From the NCBI GenBank assembly GCA_013180625.2, contig SNVD02007221.1, positions 221,218 through 285,217 on the forward strand: a DNA stretch of 64,000 nt. Direction: 5' to 3'. Position 1 is the stretch's first letter; the number at the start of each line of letters is the position of its first letter. The DNA comes from Boswellia sacra. Lineage: Eukaryota; Streptophyta; Magnoliopsida; Sapindales; Burseraceae. The position numbers and the translations under genes were made by a program. Positions 55,214 through 64,000 of the stretch are shown one piece after another. A model generated the notes under the pieces. The model was not told the origin of the DNA. It did no database searches and saw only the letters and a list, made by a program, of their open reading frames with translations.

Positions 55214-57155
55214 CTTTCAGGTAAGGGCTTTAGCTCTAACTTGAGCACTTCCTCTTCTTTGCTTTCACTCATTTATCCCAATTCTTTGAATCTTGGTTTT
55301 GAGCCTTTTTTCATCACTTATGGACAATCCAATAAAGAACATATATCAGAAAGATCAGGCTCTAGCTCCATACTTGATTTTAATGAATTCACTAAACAAG
55401 TTTCCAAAATGTCAAAAGAACTCCCTTTTTTGATGTGGTTTTCCACAATAGTTTCAATCATATTAGCCTCCTCAAGTTCATCATCTTCTTCATGTGGTTG
55501 TTTGCACATATTAAAAACATTAAGTTCCAATATCATGTTCCCGAATGATAGCTTCATGACTGAATTCCTGCAATTAATCAAAGCATTAGAGGTAGCTAGA
55601 AATAGACGTCCTAAAAATGATAGGAATTGAATTACATACTTCCACTGGTTGTATATCCAAGATGATAAAATCCACTGGGTAAATGAATTTATCGACTTGA
55701 GCTAACACATCTTCTACTACTTTTCTTGGCACTTTAATTGATTTATCAGCAAGCAAAAGAGTCACAGATGTCGGTTTTAACTCACCCAGATTGAGTTTCT
55801 GAAAAACCGAGTATGGAAGCAAATTTACACTAGCACCAAGATCAAGTAAAGCTTGTTCGATTTTATGATATCCAATAACACATGAAATTGTAGGACAACC
55901 TGGATCCTTATATTTCATTGTATTATTGTTTTGAAGAATAGCACTTACTTGCTCAACTAGAAAGACTTTCTTTTTTACATTCAATTTTTTTTTCACAGTG
56001 CACAAATCTTTCAAAAATTTTGCATAAGAAGGTACCTGTTTGATCACATCTAGCAAGGGAATGTTGACGTTCACCTATTTGAAAATTTAAAAAATGTTAG
56101 AATTGTGAGTTGGCTTCTTTTGTGTAGCTAATGCTTGAGGAAATGGAGGCACAAATGGGGATTTGGTTTCTTCTTTGCTAGGTGTTGGTTTGGTAACCTC
56201 TTCCTAACCGTTAGAGACTGATTCTTCTTCTTTGCAAGCAAAGTCGGGCACTCATCAGTAGAATGGTCATTATCATTACAAATGTGACAGACAATTTTTT
56301 GAATAGAATTCAATTGACCACTCTTTTTCATTTCTAAAGTCTTGACTTTTCTAGCTAGGGATGCATATTTGACTTGAAGGTCATGGTCTTCCCTAAGGTT
56401 GTAAATGCTTCAATTGGATATCGAGGTTGGGGCCTTGTTTGGTACCTCATAGGTGCCAGCAGTGTCCCAATTTTGGGCCTTGTCTGCTAAGGAATCTAGA
56501 TAGTCAATTGCTTCATCAGGATCTTTATCTCCAAATTCTCCATTACACATTAGCTCCAATAGTTGCCTATCTTGAGGTGTTAACCCTTCGTAGAAGTGTG
56601 CAACTATTCTCCAAGTTTCAAAACCATGGTAAGGACAAGTATTAAATAATTCCTTATACCTATCCCAACATTGGTGAATGATTTCCCCTTGTTTCTGAGT
56701 GAAATTTGAGATTTGTCTTTTAAGAGAATTTGTTCTATGGGTGGGAAATTTTTTTTTCAAAAATTATTGTTTCATCTCATCCCATGAACTGATGGAATTT
56801 GACCTCAATTTTTGTGGCCATGTTCTAGCTTTATCTTAAAAAAAAAAAAGGGAAAAACTTTAATCTAATAGTGTTTATGCTATAATTTGGGTCACTGTAG
56901 GAGTTACACACCTCTTCAAAGATTTTTAGTGCGAAATGGGTTCTCCATATCAAGGCCATGAAAGGTGGGTAAAAGTCGAACAAAACTTGGTTTTAAATTG
57001 AAATGGATTACATCAGGAGGAGAAATTATACAAGATGGTGCACTAGTCCTTACCGGATTCATGTAATCTCTGAGGGTTCTTGGTTGGTTTTGATCATTTT
57101 ATTGGGAACGATTGTCCCCGTCATCTGTAAACCTTTCTACTTGATTATTGGCCAT
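55214..57155 (-). pseudogene. Athila-type Gypsy gag-protease region, truncated
   Basis: On the minus strand gag starts at 57155 (MANNQVERFTDDGDNRSQ, stop) and continues RTLRDYMNPVRTSAPSCI, LLPTFHGLDMENPF, then the gag domain at 56410-56760 (FPTHRTNSLKRQISNFTQKQ, CWDRYKELFNTCPYHGFETW, FYEGLTPQDRQLLELMCNGE, DPDEAIDYLDSLADKAQNW). A zinc knuckle follows (CHICNDNDHSTDECPT). The aspartic protease at 55586-56074 contains ALLDLGASVNLLPYSVFQKL, the Athila-style D-L-G-A-S active site, and KVPRKVVEDVLAQVDKFIYP. Next comes INCRNSVMKLSFGNMILELN and, at the left edge, LKLELKPLP, where the element stops. RT, integrase and the other LTR are absent. Several stops interrupt gag. Confidence 0.85.
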
Positions 57156-57327
57156 GTTTTCTAAGGAAGATGATGCTTTTCTAACAAGTCTACCACTAGA
57201 TGTTCGTGATCAAATTTTAATACAAGAAAGAGAAAAGAAAAGAAAAGATGAACACACAACAAAGAAAAATTAAGATCTAAAATGAGAAACGAGAATAATT
57301 GCAATTTTGCACACCAATTTTTACACT

Positions 57328-57344
57328 TCCCGGCAACAACGCCA
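57328..57344 (-). other. Athila primer-binding site
   Basis: On the minus strand TGGCGTTGTTGCCGGGA lies a few bases after the LTR end. It is the Athila/Tat-type primer-binding site (TGGCGCCGTTGCCGG) with one change. Confidence 0.8.
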
Positions 57345-57350
57345 AAAACT

Positions 57351-57916
57351 TGACACATCCGAAATAGGATTATTTCCGAAGTATAGGAGTGTCAAAGTAA
57401 TAAACCCGGTGAGACCAGAGTCGATCCACGAGGAAGGAGATTTAGCAGTACAAACTATAAGGTAAGCAAATATGATATGAATAATTCAAAAAAATGACAA
57501 GATAATATCAACAAATATAAGTAAAGATGATAGGTGGTACTACCGAACATTCAAATGTAAAAAAAATAAAAAATAAAAGGTGGTAAAACCATCAATGGGA
57601 ATAGGAGGTAAAACCTACCATAGCAAATAAAAGAACAAGTTCGTAAACAATAACCAAGAATACTTAAATTACACAAGCAAGAGGAATTAATACAATAATA
57701 ATGAAAGCTAAGATTAAGGGATCTGCACTTGATATATCAAATAAGGATAAGTAACCCAATTATAACTCAATTGGAATCCACACATCAAGGAGGTTCCAAT
57801 CGAAAAGTATGTCATTTAAACCCATTTTTATTATATGAATTACATTTGTTTCATTACCAATATCTATACCATTTCTTGTAAATGGGTTCAAGCATCTAAT
57901 GTGCCAATCACCATAT
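57351..57916 (-). repeat. Athila-type 5' LTR, interrupted
   Basis: The minus-strand 3' end is TCGGATGTGTCA at 57351, next to the primer-binding site. Going away from the element the LTR continues to 57916, where a Copia LTR starts abruptly (TGTTAGCCC). The remaining part of the Athila LTR is not in the window, so it was interrupted by that insertion. Confidence 0.65.
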
Positions 57917-58129
57917 TGTTAGCCCTAAGGCTACATGATAATTTTGATGATAACAATACACATTGATTAATGAGATTTACTAACATGTTTATTTATGTGC
58001 AAGAGTAAGATCATTGAAATAATTTTAAAATCAAGAAGAGGCTTATTAAAATGAAGTGTTGAAGCTAAGGAGAAGACTACATGTTAAAGTCACCAAAGTT
58101 TAAGAACAAGGATTGACTCAAGGAATGTG

Positions 58130-58880
58130 ATATATGAGCAATATTCAATCAATTGGTCATATATATCTCTACAAATGTCCAAATGACATGATTATTGAGC
58201 TTTTGGAAAGCTTACTCAATTTATAACATTTCATATGTTTTAAAGAAATTCAAATTTCAAGTGCAAGTTTGTCCAAATCATCATGCAAATTGAAAGACAA
58301 ATGGAAGCAGCTGACATGAGCACCGAATAATCCTTTGCACATATCTTGAGATAGAAAAATCAAAATGACTTGATTTTTACTGAATTGGAAAGATGACTTA
58401 ATGAAGAAAATTTCATATGTTTTGAAAAAATTCAAATTTCAAATGGAAGGCTGACATAATTGACATACAATTTGGTGGACTGACACAGAGAAGAAAAATC
58501 AACTCATATGAGCACCGAATGGTGTTTTTGCCATATCTTAAGATAGAGATATCTAAATACTTTGATTCTTAATGTTTTGGAAAGCTTATTCAAATATAAA
58601 GATCTTTTATGTTTTGAAGAAATTCAAATTTCAAACGAAAGGCTGACAGAATTATCATTAAATTTGGTAGACTGATACAAGAAAGAAAAATCAAGTCACA
58701 TGAGCACCGAATGGTGTTTTGGCCATATCTTGAGCTACAGATATCCAAATGACTTGGTTCTTGATGCGTTCGAAAGATTATTCAAATTTTATGATCTTTT
58801 ATGTTTTGCAGATTTTCAAATTGCCAACAGAACATTGATAAAAATGGCAGACAAAATTACAGTTTTTATGGTAGGCAGAA
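58130..58880 (+). repeat. 192-bp tandem array in the Copia LTR
   Basis: Units containing GAGCACCGAATGGTGTTT, GATATCCAAATGACTTG, CTTTTATGTTTTGAAG and CAAATTTCAAAYGGAAGGCTGAC. The GAGCACCGAAT mark falls at 58318, 58510 and 58702 (spacing 192), with a diverged earlier unit. The same units occur inverted at about 60200-60900. Confidence 0.8.
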
Positions 58881-59150
58881 AATTTGGAGATGGTGTCTTC
58901 ACTTGATTAAGTTCATCTTATTTGCCTATAAAAGGAGCCCTTCTCCCATGCATTCAAAAATAGCAAGACACGCATTTTATCAAAGCAAAAAAAATAAGAG
59001 AAATATCAAGTCTAGAGAGCTTTTATATTCTTTATCTACTCTTTAAAGAGAGTTGTACTTTTGTTGTAAAAATTTACTTTGTTCTTGTATTGTGGTGAGA
59101 GTGAGATCTTCTTGTAAAGGATAAAAGTTATCCTTGAGAGAACTCTTTCC

Positions 59151-59470
59151 TTGGTGAGGTTGTTCATCAGGAAGAACTCTTGGTGTGGTGTTATCAAGAG
59201 TTGAAGGAAGTTGCCTTGGTGAGGTTGTTCATCAAGAAGAACTCTTGGTGTGATGTTATCAAGGGTTGAAGAAAGTTACCTTGGTGAGGTTGTTCATCAA
59301 GAAGAACTCTTGGTTTGGTGTTATCAAGAGTTGAAGGAATTTGCCTTGGTGAGGTTGTTCATCAAGAAGAACTCTTGGTGTGGTGTTATCAAGGGTTGAA
59401 GGAAGTTGCCTTGGTGAGGTTGTTCATCAAGAAGAACCTTGGTGTGGTGTTATCAAGGGTTGGAAGAAAA
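59151..59470 (+). repeat. 63-65-bp tandem array in the Copia LTR
   Basis: Five units beginning CCTTGGTGAGGTTGTTCATC start at 59151, 59214, 59279, 59344 and 59409. The inverted LTR on the right holds fewer than two units (59810-59915), ending at the adapter sequence. Confidence 0.85.
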
Positions 59471-59473
59471 AGT

Positions 59474-61128
59474 TGTTGACCCAGGTATGAAACCAAGAGG
59501 GGGGGTTGAAATTGGGTTTTATTTATCAAAAACGAATTTATAAAAACTTTCTTGAAAAGATAAAAATTAGTTCACTCTTTCTTTGAGAATAAATGTGAAG
59601 AAGATGAAATTAGAATTTATCAAAGATGCAATCAAAAGAATAATAATGATGAACAATCACAAGTGTAAGTAAATGTAAAGAGGAAAGGGATAGAGAGAGT
59701 GCAACTCAATTTACGTGATTTGGCAAACCTTGGCTACGTCCACGGACTCCTAGCTCCACAAGCTCTGTCTCTTATACACATCTAGATGTGTATAAGAGAC
59801 AGCTTTACAACTTGCTTGATGAACAACTTCACCAAGACTTTTTTCCTTCAACTCTTGATAACACCACACCAAGAGTTCTTCTTGATGAACAACCTCACCA
59901 AGGAAAGAGTTCTCTCAAGGATAACTTTTATCCTTTACAAGAAGATCTCACTCTCACCATAATACAAGAACAAAGAAAAGTTTTACAACAAAAGTACAAC
60001 TCTCTTCAAAGAGTAGATAAAGAATATAAAAGCTCTCTAGACTTGATATTTCTCTTGTTTTTTGCTTGATAGATGCTTCTCTTGCTCTGTTGAATGCATG
60101 GGAGAATGGCTCCTTTATAGGCAAATGAGATGAACTTGAACAAGTGAAGACACCAACTCCAAATTTTCTGCCCACCATAAAAACCGTAATATTGTCTACC
60201 ATTTTTGTCAATGTTCCGTTTGAAATTTGAAAATCTATAAAACATAAAAGATCTGCACATTTGAATCATCTTTCCAACGCATCAAGAACCAAAGTCATTG
60301 GATATCTGTAGCTCAAGATATTGGCCAAAACACATTCGGTGCTCAAGTGATGCTGATTTTTCTTCCATGTGTTCTGCCACTGACTTGAATGATAATTTGT
60401 CAGCCTTCCATTTGAAATTTAAATTCTTTCAAAACATAAAAGATCTTCAATTGAAAAGCTTTCCAAAACAGTAAGAAATCAAAAGCAATGGGATATCTCT
60501 ATATTAGATATGGCTTAACACCATTGGTATTGTTTAATTGAGTTGATTTTTCTTCTCTGTGTCCGTCCACCGAATTGTATGTCAATTATGTCAGCCTTCC
60601 GTTTGAAATTTGAATTTCTTCAAAACATATGAAATGTGATTCATTAAGTCCTCTTTCCAATGCCACAAGAATCAGTCATTTTGATTTTTCTAGCTCAAGA
60701 TATGTCCAAAAGAGTATTCGGTGCTCATGTCAGCTGCTTCCATTTGTCTTTCACTTTGCATGATGATTTGGACGATCTTGCACTTAAAATTTGAATTTCT
60801 TTAAAACATATGAAATGTTATAAATTGAGTAAGTTTTCCAAAGGCTCAAGAATCACATTATTTGGATATTTGTAGTGAAATATATGACCAATTGATAGAA
60901 CATTGCTCATATATCACATTCCTTGAATCAAACCTTGTACTTAAACTTTGATGCCTTTAACATGTAGTCTTCTCCTAAGCTTCAACACTTCATTTTAATA
61001 AACCCCTTCTTGATTTTATAATTATTTCAATAATCTTATTCTTGCACATAAATAAATATATTAGTAAATCTTAATGAATCAATGTGTATTGTTATCATCA
61101 AAATTATCATATAGCCTTAGGGCTAACA
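59474..61128 (-). repeat. 3' LTR of the minus-strand Copia element, containing an adapter
   Basis: On the minus strand it starts TGTTAGCCCTAAGGC (61128), just after a polypurine tract (GGGGAGAT), and ends CATACCTGGGTCAACA at 59474, giving TG...CA ends and a length of about 1.65 kb. It is the inverted counterpart of 57917-59473. It is interrupted by 38 bp of synthetic sequence at 59765-59802. Frames within it (59788, 59954, 60006) are not genes. Confidence 0.75.
59765..59802. other. Nextera mate-pair junction adapter (Tn5 mosaic ends), assembly artefact
   Basis: CTGTCTCTTATACACATCT is immediately followed by its reverse complement AGATGTGTATAAGAGACAG. These are two head-to-head 19-bp Tn5 mosaic ends, exactly the circularisation junction used in Nextera mate-pair libraries. 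It is not plant sequence. Confidence 0.97.
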
Positions 61129-61363
61129 ATCTCCCCATTTTTTATGATGACAAACCATTGATTGCTTTAAAATAATATCTAAAATCAAGAATGAAAATGA
61201 AATCAAGAATAAACAAAAAGAGAGCAATTGTTATAAATACAAGCAATCCAACCATTTCTCCCCCTTTTGTTATCATCAAAAAGATATAATCAAATTAATT
61301 ACTCCCCCTAAATATATTCTCCCCCTTAACATATGCTACCATTCAAAAATTATCAAAGAAAAA
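61129..61363 (-). other. Copia 3' untranslated region with repeated polypurine tracts
   Basis: On the minus strand several GGGGGAG-type tracts occur (complement at about 61132, 61259, 61302, 61320). The one touching the LTR is the likely plus-strand primer. Multiple tracts fit a SIRE-type element. Confidence 0.65.
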
Positions 61364-62407
61364 TTAGGATATATCCAACATGCCTAATTCTCTTCTAATT
61401 ATGCAAAATCTATCTTGACTAAGGGGTTTAGTAAATATATCGGCTAATTGTTTTTCGGTGGGAACAAATTCTAAAGAAATATTACCTTTTTGCACATGAT
61501 CTCTAATAAAATGGTGTCTATTCTCTATATGCTTAGTCCTAGAGTGTTGTATGGGATTTTTTGAAATGTTAATGGCACTTGTATTATCACATTTGATGGG
61601 AATGTGATCAAATACCATACCATAATCTTTTAAAATTTGTTTCATCCAAAGAGCTTGTGCACAACAACTTCCTACTGTAATATACTCGGCTTCCGCGGTT
61701 GATAAGGCAACAGAATTTTGTTTTCTACTAAACCATGAGACTAATGCATGTCCTAGAAAATGGCAAGAGCCACTAGTGCTCTTTCTATCAAGAAGACTTC
61801 CAGCAAAGTCCGCATCAGAATAACTAATTAGATCAAAATTATCACAATTAGGATACCAAAGACCTAGATTTATGGTTCCAAGAAGATATCTAAATATCCT
61901 TTTGACAGCTTTAAGGTGAGATTCCTTTGGACAAGATTGAAATCTAGCACACATACACACACTAAACATAATATCAGGTTTACTAGCAGTTAAATACAAA
62001 AGAGAGTCAATCATACCTCGATATTTTGTTACTTCAACATCTTTTCCTTTCTCATCCTTGTCAAGCTTGGTTAATGTACCCATAGGTGTGTTATATGTCC
62101 TTGAATGATCCATGCCAAACTTCTTGAGAAGATCTCTTGTGTATTTAGCTTGATTAATGAAGATCCCATCTATTGATTGCTTGATTTGAAGTCCAAGGAA
62201 GAAATTTAATTCTCCCATTAAGCTCCTTTCAAATTCTTGTTGCATACACTTGGAAAATTCTTCACACATAGAAATATTAGTAGCACCAAATATAATATCA
62301 TCAACATAGATTTGAACAATTAATAAATCATCATTTTTTGTTTTAACAAAAAGAGTAGTATCAACTTTTTTCATTTCGAAACCATTATCAATGAAAAATT
62401 TGCTCAA
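61364..62407 (-). CDS. Copia pol C-terminal part: reverse transcriptase palm and RNase H (partial)
   Basis: 347 uninterrupted codons forming the C-terminal end of a SIRE-like Copia polyprotein. The RT active site is intact (LLIVQIYVDDIIFGAT, with the catalytic Asp-Asp), followed by MGELNFFLGLQIKQSIDG, the RT-to-RNase H connection (YRGMIDSLLYLTASKPDIMF, LKAVKRIFRYLLGT) and RNase H with its acidic residues (SYSDADFAGS, STAEAEYITVGSC, IKCDNTSAI). It ends LADIFTKPLSQDRF to GMLDIS at 61364. The true N-terminus lies upstream in frames that are broken (62408 onward), so this piece would not be made as a separate enzyme. It is much better preserved than the pol at 44-47 kb, so this insertion is younger. 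Confidence 0.9.
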   Translation of the reverse strand: MSKFFIDNGFEMKKVDTTLFVKTKNDDLLIVQIYVDDIIFGATNISMCEEFSKCMQQEFERSLMGELNFFLGLQIKQSIDGIFINQAKYTRDLLKKFGMDHSRTYNTPMGTLTKLDKDEKGKDVEVTKYRGMIDSLLYLTASKPDIMFSVCMCARFQSCPKESHLKAVKRIFRYLLGTINLGLWYPNCDNFDLISYSDADFAGSLLDRKSTSGSCHFLGHALVSWFSRKQNSVALSTAEAEYITVGSCCAQALWMKQILKDYGMVFDHIPIKCDNTSAINISKNPIQHSRTKHIENRHHFIRDHVQKGNISLEFVPTEKQLADIFTKPLSQDRFCIIRRELGMLDIS

Positions 62408-64000
62408 TCTATCATACCATACTCTTGGGAATTGTTTTCAAGCCATAAAGTGCCCTTTTTGAGTTGAACACATGGTGGAAAAATCATGATTTTGAAAAAC
62501 CAAAGAGGTTGCTCTACATATACTGTCCTCCATAATGTAACCATTTAAAAATGCCCACTTTGGACATCCATGGATATGTAAAATTTTTAAACATGCAAAT
62601 GCACACAACATTCTAATGGATTCTAATCTAGCAACCGGCTGCCAAAGGTTCCTAATAATCAATACCTTCTTCTTGATTGATCCTTGAGCAACAAGTCTGC
62701 TTTGTTTCTAATAATGGGTCGCTATTTCATCTACTTATTCTAAAAAATCCATTTAGTGCCTATACTAGAATGATTTTGGGTCTAGGGACTAATTCCCAAA
62801 CTTGATTTCTTTCAAATTGGTTCAATTCTTCTTGCATAGCCAAAATCCAACTTTCGTCATTTCGGCTTCTTTAAAAGTTTTTGGTTCAAATTGAGAGACA
62901 AATGCAAAATGATTACAAAAGTTTCTAAAAGAAGATCTAGTTCTCATACCTTTTGATGGTTCACCAATAATAAGATCTTTAGGGTGAGCTTTTGCATACC
63001 TCAATTCCTTTGGTAATTCTTGAGAAGAATCATTTACTTTCTCAAGCTTTATTGTTGAAGTTGTAAATCAGCTTGACTCTTTTCATCAAAGCCTGATTCC
63101 TTGATTTGTCTTTCTACCTCAACAATATCATTATCTAAATTCTTTGAAGAAATCCGTTAGTTTCATCAAATTCAACATGCATAGATTCTTCAATAGCAAG
63201 AGTCTTTTTGTTAGAAACTCTATATGCTTTACTATGGTTAGAGTATCCAACAAAAATTCCAACATCGGCTTTTGCATCAAAGTTCCAAGGTTATCCTTAG
63301 TGTTAAAATAAACCTTTACATCCAAAAACTTTAAAAAAATCCAATGTTAGGTTTTCTTCATTTCCAAAGTTCATAAGGATTTTTTATATTAAAGCTCTAA
63401 TATGGACTCTATTGATTATAAACCATGCTGTATTAACGACTTCGACCCAAAAATATTTTGGCAAATTATTTTCAAGTAACATGGTCCTAGCCATTTCTTG
63501 GATAGTCCTCTTTTTCCTCTCAACAACACCATTTGTTGTGGAGTTCTAGGTGCGGAAAAATTTATGTTCAAAACCATTTTCATCACAAAGATTTTCAAAT
63601 GCAACATTGTCTACTTCACCATCATGATCACTCCTAATGGACACAATAGAATACCCTTTTTGATTTTGGACTCTTTTGTAAATTTTGAAAAAGCTTGTGT
63701 GGCCTCATTTTTAGTTTTCAAGAATAACACCCAAGGGAATCATGGAATAATCATACCACAAAAACAAAAACATAATACTTTCCACCAAGGCTTTGAGTTC
63801 TTGATGGTCCAAATAAATCCAAATGAAGTAATTGTAGAGGTTTATTTGTTGAAATAAATTTCTTTTGTTTAAATGAAGTTCTCACTGTTTTCCAAATTGA
63901 CAAGCATCACAAATCTTATCCTTTTCAAATTTTATTTTTGGAAGACCATCAACTAAATCATTTTTAGAAATTTTTGAATTGTGTCCATGCTAGCATGACC
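62408..64000 (-). pseudogene. Copia pol N-terminal part: integrase and start of RT, frameshifted, running off the window
   Basis: On the minus strand, from the window edge: GHASMDTIQKFLK, then KDKICDACQFGK (HHCC region), RTSFKQKKFISTNKPLQLLH and DLFGPSRTQSLGGKYYVFVF, the integrase core start. FSAPRTPQQ at about 63540 belongs to the catalytic glutamate region, followed by the C-terminal NTKDNLG. The RT N-terminal part is at about 62822-63004 (HPKDLIIGEPSKGMRTRSSF, RNFCNHFAFVSQFEPKTFKE). At least six frame changes separate these pieces, and further decay lies at 62438-62800. Gag, the 5' LTR and the other target duplication lie beyond 64000. Confidence 0.8.

Larger units (their letters stand above)
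57917..59473 (+). repeat. Copia LTR, plus orientation, interrupted on the right
   Basis: Starts TGTTAGCCCTAAGGCTACAT, identical in kind to the start of the minus-strand LTR at 61128 (TGTTAGCCCTAAGGCTATAT). It contains four units of a 192-bp tandem repeat and five of a 65-bp repeat. It stops at 59473, exactly where the minus-strand LTR ends, so a sister copy inserted into it. The rest would lie beyond the window. Confidence 0.75.

Noticed and set aside
59145..59470. CRISPR-like array
   Set aside because: The units are contiguous 63-65-bp tandem repeats without unique spacers, inside a plant LTR.
59765..59802. A natural bacterial Tn5/IS50 end or horizontally acquired transposon
   Set aside because: It is the engineered 19-bp mosaic end in exact head-to-head form with no transposon genes around it, so it is library adapter.

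Overview
This is a window of plant nuclear DNA, almost certainly from a eudicot. It is very AT-rich and poor in genes. It carries plant-only families: S-protein homologues, a PPR protein, a callose synthase exon, SIRE-like Copia and Athila-like Gypsy retrotransposons, and MITEs with 9-bp target duplications. The species cannot be told from the sequence. Only one host gene looks intact, a secreted S-protein homologue (SPH) at 17585-17983 on the minus strand. Everything else recognised is a gene remnant, a transposable element or a simple repeat.

Layout. 1-4 kb: a broken SPH gene, a 1.0-kb Mutator-like element with ~280-bp inverted repeats and a tandem array inside, and a ~30-codon SPH scrap. 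6.6-13.9 kb: one callose-synthase exon, a decayed multi-exon Ulp1-type cysteine protease, and the subterminal repeats and right end of a CACTA element lying inside a broken PPR gene similar to Arabidopsis At4g33990. 14.7-21.6 kb: several inverted-repeat elements, compound microsatellites and the intact SPH gene. 23.1-30.4 kb: two related long solo LTRs. The first is 3.9 kb with a perfect 5-bp target duplication. 30.9-32.0 kb: a cluster of MITEs. 33.8-37.9 kb: a pair of ~600-bp LTRs around a non-coding interior. 39.8-41.5 kb: a probable Gypsy LTR. 41.6-50.9 kb: a complete but heavily mutated SIRE-like Copia element with an extra third ORF. 53.4-53.8 kb: two more MITEs. 54.1-64 kb: a nest of elements. 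A Copia LTR and gag start is joined to an inverted Athila-type Gypsy fragment, whose LTR is broken by a second Copia LTR, which is itself broken by a minus-strand Copia that runs off the window.

The genes do not form a pathway. The window is a record of successive insertion, deletion and gene-fragment capture around a small SPH gene cluster.

One observation affects trust in the assembly. Positions 59765-59802 are exactly two head-to-head copies of the 19-bp Tn5 mosaic end, the Nextera mate-pair junction adapter. This is unremoved synthetic sequence, and the LTR around it may be misjoined or collapsed. I found no convincing undescribed biological system. The most interesting biology is the nested insertion history, the third ORF of the Copia element and the gene fragments next to the CACTA/Ulp1 remnant.
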